Of a DNA stretch of 64,000 nucleotides, positions 36,930-49,900 are shown piece after piece. The notes beneath the pieces were generated by a model. That model was not told the origin of the DNA and did not search any database. It saw nothing but the letters and a program-made list of their open reading frames with translations. Origin of the DNA: Crotophaga sulcirostris (lineage: Eukaryota > Chordata > Aves > Cuculiformes > Crotophagidae). A program made the translations under genes and the position numbers. Within the stretch, counting starts at the first letter, position 1. Each line of letters starts with the position of its first letter. Where the stretch lies: NCBI GenBank assembly GCA_013397455.1, contig VYZB01000118.1, forward strand, positions 2,246,846 to 2,310,845, given 5' to 3'.

Positions 36930-38110
36930 ATTTATTCCACAATGTTTGTCTCATTTCCTGTTTGAACTCACATGTCTTTGACTTTTAACCCATTAGTTCC
37001 TGTGGGTTTTCTCCCTGTGATACTAAAAGAGACCTAATCGGTATTTCCTCCTCACACTTACAGCAGTCACCCCCCCTTGATGTTTCTTCCAATTAAGATC
37101 ATTCTGTAAAATTTAATTTTTAACGTTAAAAGACACTGTCTGCAACCCTGCACTCTTTCTAGCACTCTTCCACACACACTCCTACTTTCCAGTGTTATTT
37201 TGTTTTGCTTAAGTAGAACTGTATTGCATGCCAGTATCAGCCTCACCAGTGCAACTTAGTGAGAGAAAACATCTCCTCCTCTCCTGCCTCCTTGTGATCC
37301 TCCTTTCGAGCACACAAATATTACAGAAGGTCATTTTGCCATATGGTTGCAATATCTAGTTGGGCTGTTTTTCACACTGTGAAGCTGAGGAGGAGGCCCA
37401 TCAAGTTACTTTTTCCAATATACTCTTTCCTGGTTCCATAGGACTGGTCTACATTCAGCATATTAAAAAAACATTTTGTTTAATGTGCCCAGATGACCAA
37501 ACAATTCAAATTGTTTTGTGTGACTGTGCTGTCCTGCCTGTTATTTACCACTCTAACTATCTTTGTGCCATAAAGTTATCTATTAACTTTGTTCCGTATC
37601 TTTACTGAAAATGTTGAATAGCAACACTCCTGATATCAATTCCTACAGAACTATAATAGAAACAATCCATTCAAAGATGATTGGCCAGTGACAGCCACTT
37701 TTAGATCTGTCAGTTGGCCAGATCTTAATGTATTTAATGTGTACTTTATTGATACCGCTTTGTGCTAACTTCTTAACCAGAATGTAATGCAGTGGCAAAC
37801 TCAATGCCATAAAAAGTCTAACTATATGATACAAGTATCTTTATCAACCAAACTTTTAATCTCTACAAAGAACAGAATCAGATTTGATATGACCTTTATT
37901 CTATAAAATCATGTTGACCAATTTCCAAATACAGAAACCAAATATTTATCAAACATCACTGCTTTCTCTACGTCATTCATAACAATTTTACCACCTCCAA
38001 GCACTTACAAATGCATAACATAGCTAAGATTGCTTTTCCCCTATCTAAGCTGTGATTAAAACTCAATCTGTGACCTTAGCCCTGTAGTTTGTGGATTTTT
38101 CCCTGATGTC
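36930..38110 (-). mobile_element. Ancient CR1/L3-like LINE copy
   Basis: Read on the plus strand, landmarks appear in the order of a reverse-complemented old CR1: 'cagcctcaccagtgcaac' (about 37240), 'gaaaatgttgaatagcaaca' (37607-37626), 'ctcctgatatcaattcctac', 'aaaatcatgttgacca' (37906), and 'gtgaccttagccctgtagtt' (38069). These match recalled consensus landmarks (cctcaccagtgc; gaagatgttgaac; cccctggggcactcc; aatccatgttgactg; ctgactggtctgtagttcc). Divergence is high and there is no coding capacity. Boundaries approximate. It lies in the same orientation as ETV1, inside an intron. Confidence 0.6.
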
Positions 38111-39069
38111 TTTCACATAGCTTAACAAGCTCCTATACTTAATATAATTTCATATACTAAGACTGTTATAAATTTTCATCTGCTATTTCACCCTCCTTGT
38201 TAAATACTACCTTTTATTTCTGTTTTCTGCCTTTATTCTACCCCAGAAGCAGTTGGTTTTTTGGCCAGATTTGTTAAATTTCCAGTTGTATCTTTTCACT
38301 AGTGAATGAAGCCTCACTAGAGGACTTGATTCATACATCTATCTGAACTCCCACCAACTTCAAAACCAATTTCCCCCATGTTTGTGAAATTTGTCCCTTG
38401 GAAGAAATACAAATAAACCCTAAACAAACAAAAAAATCACATATATGGCAAGAAAGATACAACAAAGCAGGAGAGCGGAGAGTACAAACCTCTCTTTCAG
38501 TGGTCATTTTTTCTTAGTTCTGTTGGCCCTGCTTTTAATATCCACCAAGTTTCTTCTGAATTTTTTATTTGGACAATGAATTAAGTTCTGTCCTGCTGCA
38601 GTCACTGAGAGTTTTGGTATATATCATATGGCTGTACAATTTGGGCTAAGGAGTATTAAAACATTGGAAATATTGAAACAAAAGGAAAAGCCAAAAATGT
38701 TCACTGAAAAGTTTTTAAAGTATGATATGGATTACTTAACAGTTAACTGAGCCTGTCACATCAATAGCCTGGAAAAGAGCAGAAATGGACAAATAGACAA
38801 ATTTTTAAGCGTCTCTTCCTTTCAACTGCTAGAGGCCTTGAAATGTGGAATAAATAGATTCATTAAAAAATTCTTTCTATCCTGATCAACCCACGACACT
38901 AGAAGCTACCAAAAAATCAATGCATCAGAAACTGAAGACTGGGAAGGGAAAGAAATGTGATACGAGTCTTCCCAGAAGCAAAATTAAACCAGTGAACCCC
39001 AAATCCCTCCAGGTTTTTTAATTTTTTACGTTTCTCTCATACAAAAGCAATACATAATAGAAAACTTAA

Positions 39070-39138
39070 CTTCTGTTCTGTTTGGGTGAGCCAGGAAGCC
39101 TTCTTGCCTCATGTAAATGGAATGGCAGCTAGGCACTT
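39070..39138 (-). CDS. ETV1: ETV1 69-bp exon with a defective donor (+1 G to T)
   Basis: This exon completes E268 and encodes residues 269-290, VPSCHSIYMRQEGFLAHPNR then TE, with one trailing base for G291. The protein sequence is intact and very close to human. The acceptor CTTTCAG|AAGTGCC is canonical. The donor is not: the gene strand reads ACAGAAG|TTAAGT, while phase continuity with the next exon (GT TGT ATG...) needs the exon to end at that G. The site is a consensus AAG|GTAAGT with its first intron base changed to T. The only local GT (GAA|GTTAAG) ends the exon one base early and shifts the frame. Expected outcomes are in-frame skipping (loss of 23 residues), frameshift, or the base is an assembly or read error. 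The exon is listed because it aligns fully with the family. Confidence 0.85.
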
Positions 39139-42100
39139 CTGAAAGGAGAAGACGACAACGCTAGTCAAAAGACTGTCTGGAATTAAAAGTGTGCAGGTTA
39201 TCAATGAGACAGGCTGCAGGCAGAAGAGTAACAAAAAGGATGCAAGTTACAGCAAGGGGGAACCTGTCAACACGCAGAGAACATTTCAGAGCAGCACGCA
39301 CAAGGCACAGCAGAGGCAAAAATCGTAATGTCAGGATCACAGATCCCATCTAACACAGGCACCTGAACTCAAATTCTTACTGTAATCAACTTACCTAAAA
39401 GCTGACTCCCATGACCATTACACTTTAGATCGTTCACAGACCAAAGAACCCACACAATATGAATATTTTAAACTCTGTGCTTGTAAATCTATCTTTGTAA
39501 CTCATTCGACCTAACATTTTAATAAATTACACAGAAAAGTTTGCCAGTCACACTGGAGACTTATAAACTCTACATTGATACAAGGAATATCAGAGGAAAT
39601 TTAGAGTAGTATATTGCTTCTTAGGCTCTGGTTAAGGACTTGAAGGGTTAATGAAATTTTCTGTGTTTGTTAAGCATTTAATCTAGGAATTCAGATGTAT
39701 CAATTCCACCCTCCAGCTGTACAGCCTTAAAAAAAAGACACATACCCCCCAAAAAATTAGTGCGCACACTTGTCTTTCTATTTTTTCCCCCCCATTTCTT
39801 GTGTTGTCCCCAAGTAGCCACATCCTGTGCACAGGGACTTAAAAACAGAAGTACACCATAAATGTTTGCCCTTCTAAACCATGTTTAACCCACTTCTTGG
39901 ATATCAAAAGTCTTGCTTAACAAGTCTATTTGATCTTGTGATAAACTCCTACCCTAAGCTATGCAATCTGTTACCAGTAACTTGTAACTCTTTAAGAGAT
40001 GCAAACAGAGGTCGAAAGAGCAGACATTATTTTTCCAACACTGCCTACAGACTTGCAGACTGTGATTCCAAATTTCACTGTTCACTGACTAGTGATGAGT
40101 ATCAAAGATCTGGCAGGATAAGAAAATGAGGTTTTACACTGACTTCACAAAACAAGTGAAATGTAGGGCAGTAATAGTAAGTTTCCTCTAACAGTCCACG
40201 GTCTCTCTTGCACATCTGTGCCAAACTCTTCATTACCTCCTCTCTCGATGAAATGCTCTGCGCCTGCCTGCTCACGCCTTGAGAATCTCTTACATCTCAG
40301 GCAGCCATTCTGAGCAACCACAGGAATCAGCGACTCAGTGATCACACGAGTCAAGTATAGCTCTGTAGACTGAAGTCAAGGCTACAAGTAGTGGTTCACC
40401 TGCAAGGAATCACTCATGTTACCAAGTAGACTGAATTTTAAGGAGAATGGAAAAATCTGCGTAAAAAAAGAGGAAGCTGGAGAACTGAAACAGATGTTGT
40501 TTTCTATTTTAGGTAAAAATTCACTAGTACTGGCAACAAAACCCTTTTTGACTCATGAACTCCACTCCTGCCTGCAAAGTGATACAGCAGAGTATACAGA
40601 ATAAAGAATTATGCACACATCCAAGAAGCCGTGTTCTTAGCCGATTTGGGGTTTCATCTCCCATGCTCCTAAGTCATTTATAATTAACATCTGGAGTCTT
40701 TTTAAGGCAAGCATTGTTTGTACCAACAGTACTTAATCTTCTGGTTAGATTGTGCTTAAACAGTCCACAGAGGACTGAAAAATACAGTGAGGAAGAGTTT
40801 ATTTCTCGTAAAGTAACTAGAGTCTTGTTATCCTAAAGTGCTATCAGTTAATTTATGACTATCAGAGTGGGTCAGACTCTAATCAAATTGTAGAAACATT
40901 TCCAAAGTGATTATTCAATCAAATGACTAACATGGTTAATTAGGAGCCATAAACATTGCTCTGAAGTTCATCAAAGTAATGACTTGCCCAGAAAAATTAC
41001 TGCTAATTAAATTGCCTGCTGCTTTCATTTCTACCTTATCTAATAAAAAGTCCAACCAATGAAATTTACCATTGCAGTTTTAAATTGTACTAAACACTTG
41101 ACTAAGACCCAGAAGTATTTTTACTAGCTAAGCGGAGCTACTTCAAAAGAAAACATTTTAGTGCAGAAATTACAGAGCAATTATATGTTTTCTTCTCCTC
41201 AAAGTATTGTTTCAAGATAACAAATGAGACAGAATTAGGCATAAAATACTTCCAGGGCAGGATCCAAGTGTTTGAGGTGACTGATTCTATCACCTTTCAG
41301 CAATTTTTTGTCTTTGAAGAAAAAATGTACCTGTATTTAGGACAGACAACAAGCTTATTTCAGACTTTTAATGAAGTAATTCACGTTGTGAAGTTATATC
41401 ATCTGAAGAATAGCAGAGGACCTTTAAGAAAAAACAAACTAACTGAAAATATAGAGACAAAAAATAATTTATCTTTTATTAATTTGGAATACTTAACGGT
41501 CATTGCTCCTCTTGCTAACAGCAACATAGCAGTCATCTTAAAACAATGAATATGATTTTATATCATGTTGGTTTGAAACCATTTTTTCACAGTAGGTGTT
41601 ATTTTAAAATCGCGTGTAATATAGACACTGCAGGAATGTCTTCTCATCTAGGAATGCAGCACAGAAAAACACTGGAAATAAGCTCTGCTTATCAAAATAT
41701 ATCAAAGCAGAAAAAGCCCAAACAAACTTCCTCAGGATAAAAAAAAATCTGCTACTGAATCTAGCAGGCATAGGTTCTAGGTTTTGTTACCTAGTAAAAC
41801 ATTTGAGCGGTCCCTCGGTAAAGAAGTATTCCATATTAATTACCATATCAGAAGTTAAAAGGTTAGATTGTCTCAGCCCTGTGTAACTCAAACTAGGTAA
41901 GGAATCTTGTTTCCTAGTTGTTTTTCAGAGATAAGGACCACGTTTCAGACCCATAATCACACCCTGCACAGAAACGAACAGAATTTCAACCCACTTCCCC
42001 AGCCAGGCAAAGCTTCTGCAGGCAATAGGATGAAGTGACTGCCTTCTCCTGAATGAAGCAGAGCAAAGCAGGAACCAGAAATCTGAAATAGGATTTATTT

Positions 42101-42465
42101 TTCAGGCATTCCTGTGTTTCAGACCTTATGCAGCCGCCTTAGCTAAGGACACATTGTTACTTTACATTCTAACTTTGAATTGCTTTTTAGTTCACCTTAT
42201 CAACAACATCTAAACCTGAAGATTGGGAGGCCCAGGGCACAGCCCACGTACATGTGATGAAGCACAGTACGATACTGAGGTATTGCATTACGTACATGTA
42301 TGTGCAGAGAGGGCAATGGGATACCAAGGCTTAGAAGGTGCATACAATCTGAAACAGAGCAGGTGAAGAAGTTGAGCTACCTGCCTGGCCTTGGTCTCCG
42401 TGTAGCAGCTCAGATGAACAGTACAGTGTACTGGTGAGTTGCTGCTTTACGAACCAAGCCTATTT

Positions 42466-43215
42466 ATAGAATCATGGAATCATAGAATCATTTAGATAGG
42501 AGAAGACTTCTAAGACCATCAAGCCCGACTGCAAACCTAACACTGCCAAATCCACCACTAAGTCATGTCTCTAAGTGCCACATCTACACATCTTTTAAAT
42601 ACCTCTAGGGATAATGACTCAACCACTTCCCTGGGCAGCCTGTTCCAACACTTGATAACCCTTTCAGTGAAGAAAATTTCCCTAATATCCAACCTAAACC
42701 TCCCTTGGTGCAACTTGAGGCGGTTTTCTCTCATTTTGTTACTTTGGAGAAGAGACCAACACCCATCCCACTACAACCTCCTTTCAGGTAATCGTAGAGT
42801 TCTCTCAGCTGCTCCTCATAAGACTTGTGCCCCACTCCACCAACTTCGTTGCTCTTGTTTGGACACACTCCTGTACCTCTCTATCTTTTTTTGTAGTGAG
42901 GGGCCTAAAACTGAACACAGTATTCAAAGTGTGGGCTCACCAGCACCAAGTACAGGGTGACGATCACTTCCTAGTCCTGCTGGTCACACTATTTCTGATA
43001 CAAGCCAGGACGCTACTGGTTGTCTTGGTCACCAGAGCACACTGCTGGCTCATACTCAGCCAGCTGTTGACCAGCACACCCAGGTCCTTTTCTGCCAGGC
43101 AGCTTTACAGCTGCTCTTTACAAAGCCTGTAGTGTTGCATAGGCAGGACCTGAAAATTAGCCTTGTTGGATCACATACAACTGGTCTCGGCCCACCAATC
43201 CAGCTACTAAAATTC
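42466..43215 (-). mobile_element. CR1 LINE 3' fragment, antisense on plus strand
   Basis: On the plus strand it opens with the inverted 8-bp tail (atagaatcatggaatcatag), then shows the reverse-complemented CR1 3' UTR and ORF2 end: 'cacttccctgggcagcctgt' (42626), 'accctttcagtgaagaaaat', 'ttgaggcggttttctctca', 'cagtattcaaagtgtgggct' (42920) and 'cagctgttgaccagcacacc' (43061). It fades near 43215. Moderately diverged and without intact frames. It lies in the sense orientation of ETV1, within an intron. Confidence 0.92.
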
Positions 43216-46200
43216 ATCTCAAAGTCACTCGAAACCCCCTAACACCTCGACTCATATTTGAAATTTGTCTCCTTCCGTACAAGCACAAAATGAACTGATG
43301 ACACTAAAACTGGAACCTTCTTAGTGTTTGCCTGACTTTATTATCAACTAAGTCATATTAAGAACAGAAACAGTTTCCAGTGCTTACAGACAGTCCTGTA
43401 ATTTGCACCTTATCTTCCTCAATTGTCCTTTTGGTCTGAAAAGTAATTACACGGGCTTTGGCTCCTGTTTCAGCAATTCAGTGTTGGTGTTTCTATACAA
43501 AGAAACATAATGTGCTGTGCCACTTACCTTCATAAAGGCAAGAAATACAGCACATGCAGATTCTTTCCCTTTGTTGTACCAGGCACAGAAGGGCATGCAC
43601 AAGCCCCTCAGGTAGTTGGGACCAACCTACCTCCCAGTGTGTCAGTTTGACCTTATGCTACACACACAGCCCTCCCTTCAGTACTACTGAGTACTTGCTT
43701 GTGCAACGCAAGCATTTCTCTGGAACATGGAGAGGTGGTTGGTGCAGTGGGAGAGACTTCTACCAAATGTCGAGACAAAGTTACCCTTTCTAAAATAAAA
43801 TGTTTGAGCTAGAACACATCATACTTTTGGCTTGGGACTTACTAATGTCACAATCATGCTTTAAGTAACTTTTCTGTTCATGGATTTCCAATAGCACTGA
43901 AAAACTGTTTACAAAGGAGCGCTTCATCCACCACTGAGATACATTTAGCCTCATGGTGGAAAGTAGCTGTTCAACACCACCGAGAAGCTCTGAGCAGCTC
44001 AAGAATAAAGAGCAATACTGGAACACAGACAGGGCTTTTTAGGTAAGAAAGACAATTCTTCAAACTAGACCGCAACAAATGGCTAAGGTGGCACAAGGAA
44101 TCATTATGAAAAGTCCTTGATCTGTGTTTTGTAGGGAGAAGTACCAAATGATTCTTTTTGATCATGAAAGCTATGATTTTGTAAACCTGCAGAACACATA
44201 TAGATTAAAACTCCTATATCTCTCCAAAAAGAGACATTCAAGTAGACACACTAGAAATAATGACAAACTCCCTGTATAGGAATTGCTTGAGTATATTTCA
44301 CAACTCAAATGCTAGTGGATTAGGTTTTAGTTCAATTCCCTTTAAAAGTATTTTCCTCTCAGAAGCTATGTAAATTACAAGAAAGTCCTACAAAATGATA
44401 AAATCCTGGCAATACAAAACTCAGCATTATTATTTCATTAGCAGGTTCAGCATGGAAAATGTAGGTAAACAGAAGTTACATGGGTAAAAAGAGTCACTGC
44501 CTTCTCTAAAAATCAACCTAAAAATTAACTATTCTTTTCCCAAACATTATGAGGTTTAACACCATTCAGAATGGAAGGTTTTCTTCTTAATTTGGTCTAT
44601 CACTAACCTTCATACCAGCAATTAGGAAAACACCTAGAGGTATGTGTACTCATAGATAAACACAGATTTCCTTCTAAAACAGAGCTAACTAAAATTCGTT
44701 AAGTTTAATTTCTTCCATCTCACTTGACAAAAACCTACCGGAGAAGTCGATTTGGCTGCACTAGCTCATGTCTAAGTGGAATTATTACACACATACAGAA
44801 AGAAAACCTTAAGCAAACAGCTTCCTTTCCACAACTAGGGTTTTTAGATCTATGACAACATCTAATGCATTTTCTGAGACCAGATGTCAACAGCCTGTCT
44901 AGGTGATGTGTAACTTTTTATACAGCAGAATAGGAAAACAAAGGCTCATACATTCAGCTCTGAATTGAAATTCCACATGGAGCTGATCTTTTTAGAATAC
45001 TTTAAAATCATGTATTTGCTTTTATTAACCTCAGTAACTGTAAAATGTATTTTAAACACCGCTTCACTTTGAATTCAACAAAAGACAGCAGTATTTTCTC
45101 TCTCCCTCTCTCCTTTTGTTGGTATTTTTACTGTAAAAAATGTCTGTGTTGCTTTTTCTCCCCCGCTCCATCCCCTGCCTGTAAAATCAAAGTTGGACAA
45201 ACACTGCACGGCTGAAGTGACATATTTGAATGGAATTCAGACCAACCAGTTCCTGTTTATGTTTCTGATTTGAGAATGTAGCCTTCTCATTCACTATACA
45301 TTAGAAACACACCAAGGCCATAAATGGTGTCAGGTTACAGGCAGGCAGGGCCAAGGAGCATTAATCATTACTTTAAGGCAACTGGCAAAAGCAGCAGCTG
45401 AGGGAACACTACACCCTTCAGCTCCGCATAAATGGACATTCCAGGGTTTGGCGTGTGTGGGTTGTTTTTTTTTTTCCCCCTTCAGCATCCATTTTATGAA
45501 TGAAACTTCAGGCTGCACAGAGTCCATTCATATAAAAGCTATGCTCACAGGGCTCAGTCTCTCGGGATCAATCGGTCTTGAGTAAGGCCGATGTGATTGG
45601 TTTAAGGCAGGCTTCAGCCTTCCATTACTGATTTAAAATGCAGCCTGTGTCCATTTGACCTGCGTTAATGCACAAAGAGTAAATCCAGACTATGCTCTCA
45701 ATCCTCAAATCAAATCATTAGCCAGTGCCACTTACTGTAACTGTAGATTCAGAGGATATTTATCCATTTCTTTGAAAAACAGGGACTGCAGGACAATTTT
45801 TCAGATTGTATTGTCTGCTTTGAAAGGAAAAATGGCCTATTTGTAGATGTATGGCCTATATGCTCGCATTAACTTGGTATTCAGGTTTTCCTTTGTTCAT
45901 GAAGATAATATTACAAAATGAATTCTATTCTAACTACAGATTTCTTTCAGACAGAATTAATAAATAAAGGAAATCAGCTAGATGGGAAGCAAGTGAAAAG
46001 TTAAAATTCCGCCTTTCATAGCAATCTTCTGAAGTCCAGGTTTGCTGTTTCCCCCTCAGATACTGTTATTTCCTACCATCATACCATCTCACAGCAGATT
46101 TGTGTTTATGTGTTTTAAGAGCAAGTACAAAGCACAGTGCAGCTTAATGACTGAACAAAATCCATGCTCAGTCACTTGAAGCAGCACAGCAAAGACAAGC

Positions 46201-46531
46201 TCCTGAAACAAGAAGGTGAAGTATTTTAAAACACAGAAGTGAGACTGGGGAAAACAGCCAAACAAAAAATGAGGAGGGGAGACTTCTCAAACCTACTGAA
46301 CTCAAGAGCAAACCCCTATCCCTTGTTCCTTCCTGCCTTTATGCCAGTCACATTTTCATTGAGAACAACTGCACTGCTGTGTAAAAGAATTTCTTTAAGG
46401 CCATAAGGAGATGCAGTTTTCACATGCATCGACTCAAGTGCCGCATCTAGGAAAACGATGGAGTTAGTTCAGTTTCACAGACCATTTTATAAAACTATGT
46501 TCCAAAATACTGCAAATATGTGCAGCTTGAC

Positions 46532-46590
46532 TAAAAAAAGAAAAAAAAAAAGCGGGGGGGGTGGGGTGGAGAAAAAGAAAAAGAAAACCT
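46532..46590. repeat. Polypurine tract with G-runs
   Basis: A-rich purine sequence interrupted by an 8-G run (46554-46561) followed by TGGGGTGG, then GAAAAA-type repeats. A nearly 60-bp one-strand purine tract can adopt non-B structure and is error-prone in sequencing. Confidence 0.8.
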
Positions 46591-46679
46591 GGAGAGAATT
46601 TGAGGAAAAAAGATTAAGCAGCTGGAGGATTTACGAAGCAAGAGTCACACAGACAGACTAAAAGTATACATGCAAACTG

Positions 46680-46918
46680 TCTACAGAGATTTAGAGGTGG
46701 TACATTAATACCAAGGAATTGTTTAGGATGAGCCAAAGAGATGTAGCTATGAGCAATGAAATGAAACTGATCAAAGGGAAAATTTAGGCTTACGATCAAG
46801 AAATATTTCTTAACTGTGAAGTCTATTAGTCTGTGAAATAATCTCCCAGGGGAATAGTTGTAGTAATAATACTTAGCACTCATACAGTGCTTTACATTTT
46901 CAAAGCACTGTACAAAAA
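46680..46918 (+). repeat. Ancient CR1-like 3' end followed by SINE-like motif
   Basis: 46780-46870 resembles an old CR1 3' UTR: 'caagaaatatttcttaactg' then 'tgaagtctattagtctgtga', and 'aataatctcccagggga' match recalled 'aaaaacttcctgacagtaag', 'gtctattaggctctgg', 'aacaatctcccaaggga'. The following 46866-46918 (aatacttagcactcatacag, tgctttacattttcaaagca, ctgtacaaa) resembles the 5' part of old MIR-like amniote elements. Both parts are strongly diverged. Confidence 0.5.
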
Positions 46919-49900
46919 ATATCCAATATAATTAAAAGACAGTAGAAGAAGCACCATGAGTTCTGTCATTTTAAATGCTGCACTGGTCAATGCACTAGAG
47001 AATATCCTGGAAAAAGCAAAACTGCACTGACTCTGACTGACAGCTAAGATTTCCTTTTTTTCTTCGTATTAGCATCTCCAAATGTCTATACTTTACCTCC
47101 AAAAAGTACAACAGAATATCCAACTGTTGTTTAAAAAAGGAAAGAGGAAAAAAAAAGCAATCTGCAAATGAATATACTTTCAATAAACTTCTTTTTCTTC
47201 TTGAGATTTTAATTCAACACATCCTCTTATGCAGTTCTGTAGCCTCCCAAAACTAAGGACATGTCAGCTGATCTCTAGGGAAGAATGTGCTACTAGGGAT
47301 CTTTTTCCATGTTAATTTGCATTGATTTGCTTTTCAAAAAACACCACATCAGTATATGAAAGGACTCTTGCTTTTTATTGTGTTCCAAGTCATTAGGTAA
47401 ATACACATTTATAACATGGATAGCAGAATACCAAGAACATCCTATACCTATGAGGGCAAACCTAGAAAGTTAAGAAGTGTCATAATTACAACTTCCTGGG
47501 CAACCTTGATACAACTCCTTTGTTGCAAATGAATGATGATACAGCCTTTTGCTTTGGCACTCTAGCCTCTTGAATGCACAGGTCAAAACTGTTTGGGGGA
47601 GGGAGAGCCATGCAGTAAACAGCTTTGCAGGTGGTGCCCATTTCATTTGTTACAGAGACTGGAAGTTGTGTACTTAATGAGGCAGAACATTTCAAGAAAG
47701 GAAAAGTTGACTTCAAGATTAATACAGCTGAATGGTCAATTTTAGACCCAAACAAAGCCCATTCCAGCCCTGATGAAGACTTCCAAAGTAGTCACTCTGC
47801 TTCTGCCAGATTTTTCATATAATGCATTTCTTATTTTTGCAATGCTTACACAGGGACCCTAATCTGATGTTCCCATACTTCCTCAGCCTGGAAATACAAA
47901 GTCCCTAGGAGCTAAGCTTGGAATATATGCAATACATAATGCTCTTTAAAAATTATCCAGTCCTAACAATTACCCAAAATAAGGAGGGATACATATGTGA
48001 TGTGTCTCACTGCCTTCACTCATCTCCCTTAACAGAGGGGCAGTTCCTTATTCATTCTAACGCCACAATACAAGGTACTTATTGCTTGTCAGGCCTCAGG
48101 AATTAAAAGGAAGAGCAACCCAGAATGCAAGATATGGATGATAATCATTCTGTAATGGAGAGTTCATTCTTTCAGTGATGTGACTAGTATCTCGGAAAAA
48201 AACTTTGGAAGTGACAGGGACATAATCTAAATGTTCTAAGGTCCATTCAAGCATATCAATTGTGAGGCTACCCTGAAATGTAACTGTGAGAACAGCACCG
48301 CTAATGCCTCTAACCTGCTTAAGAAAGACTGAATCTATCCACATTTCAGCAGAAAAATTCCTGGCAATTGGTAATAAGAACATGCAAGCAACAATTCCTC
48401 CTCCACTTATCTCTTAACACCACCGTGTTACAAATTTCAGAGTTCCCAGTCAAAGACGAGCTTCCAACCAGAGTAACTATTTCAATTTGGCAAAACAAAT
48501 ATGAGATTTAAACTTAGCAACAATTTAAGATGTCATTTTAAAACTAGACTCTTAATATTGATACATGCATAGCTATTTGCAAATATACTACATGAGGTAG
48601 GGAGCATAAGCCTGCAAAGATTCTGCTTCAAAATAAAGCCCAGAACAAATGAAGCATCTCAAGTTTGGCCTGAATTGAATTCTAGAAGTGCTAACTGTAC
48701 AGGAATGCCCACTATTAACCCTTTTAAACAAAGGTCTTGGGAAGCCTCCTGGGGTTTATTCATTAAGGACACAAAATTGCAAAGTTCTGTATGTCCTTGG
48801 CTGCATTTTTGTGCTTAAAGTTGCCAGATCAAGTACTAAATACATCTGACTGGCAGCCATGGAAAAAAAATAAAAGTCCGGGCAGAAAATAAGGTCTGAT
48901 TGACTGAACATGTATGATGCACTGTGACTTCTAGAAGTGTGGATGGATAAAGAAAAGCTTCTACTCTGTTGACATTTTTCTTTTTCCATTATCTCAAACA
49001 TTCTGCAGTAGAAATTGCATACCTGCAATTACAATTACAACTAATTGATCTGCCATTTCCCATGTCATAATTAATGTCATGTTTTAATAGAGTTATAATC
49101 ATTCCATAATAATGCATTTCATTCACCAGCTTCCCACAAAGTATAAAAGTATAGTGCACAAAAGCAATGAACTTTTATGAGGCTCTTTCAAAAACATCCC
49201 AAAAGGAACATCTCTGTGTATTACAATGAACTTTTTAAATATGTTTCCATATTCTTATCTGAGCTGCAATAAAATATCATGCAAAAAGACTTTTCACTCC
49301 GACATTCCTCATTCCCTGAACATCCATAGGTGAAAAATGAAATCAATGATTCAGTGACAAATACATTATATTTCCTAAGGGGTTATTTAATGTACTCTTA
49401 GCACAAGGATGGAAAATGATGGTTTCTAGAGAACAGATGGTAACAAGACAAAATATCAACAGACCACAGTTGCTGACTGCAATTTATGGAGTGTACAGAT
49501 GTGCCAACTTAAATGCAGTGATTCTGAGGCCAATAAAAGTACTTCCTGATACCAACAAATTAATTTTTCATGACCACTGGTTACACAGCTATTACATTTT
49601 TAAAAACTAATTATTCATCTACAAAAGAAACAACAATTTTGCTTGAACATCATTACTATAAAGTGGAATGTTGTTCTGGTTTGATAAGATTGGATACAAG
49701 TTTGCACATCTTCTTTTCAGAATAAAATTTCCTTTTTTCCCCTGAAGAATATGCCAAAGAAAGCTTAATGATAGCAACCACCTCAGATTTAAAGTTATAG
49801 TATGCAATATGGAGATCCCACTTCCTGGTCAAATATGAAGTATGCTTAGAAAAGGGCCTTTTTCACCCTTTAATTTAGCAGGATGAATAACAGTGCTCCT

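Larger units (their letters stand above)
36688..39069 (-). other. ETV1: ETV1 intron, about 2382 bp
   Basis: Intron between the two 69-bp exons. Its 5' end on the gene strand is abnormal: the exon boundary at 39070/39069 reads AAG|TTAAGT rather than AAG|GTAAGT. About half of the intron is an old CR1-like copy (36930-38110). No nested gene seen. Confidence 0.75.

Noticed and set aside
42245..42300. Two copies of acgtacatgt about 44 bp apart
   Set aside because: Too short to distinguish from chance; no further symmetry or context.
42565..43132. Two ORFs of 131 and 101 codons
   Set aside because: They are antisense translations of a CR1 LINE 3' region, not a host gene.
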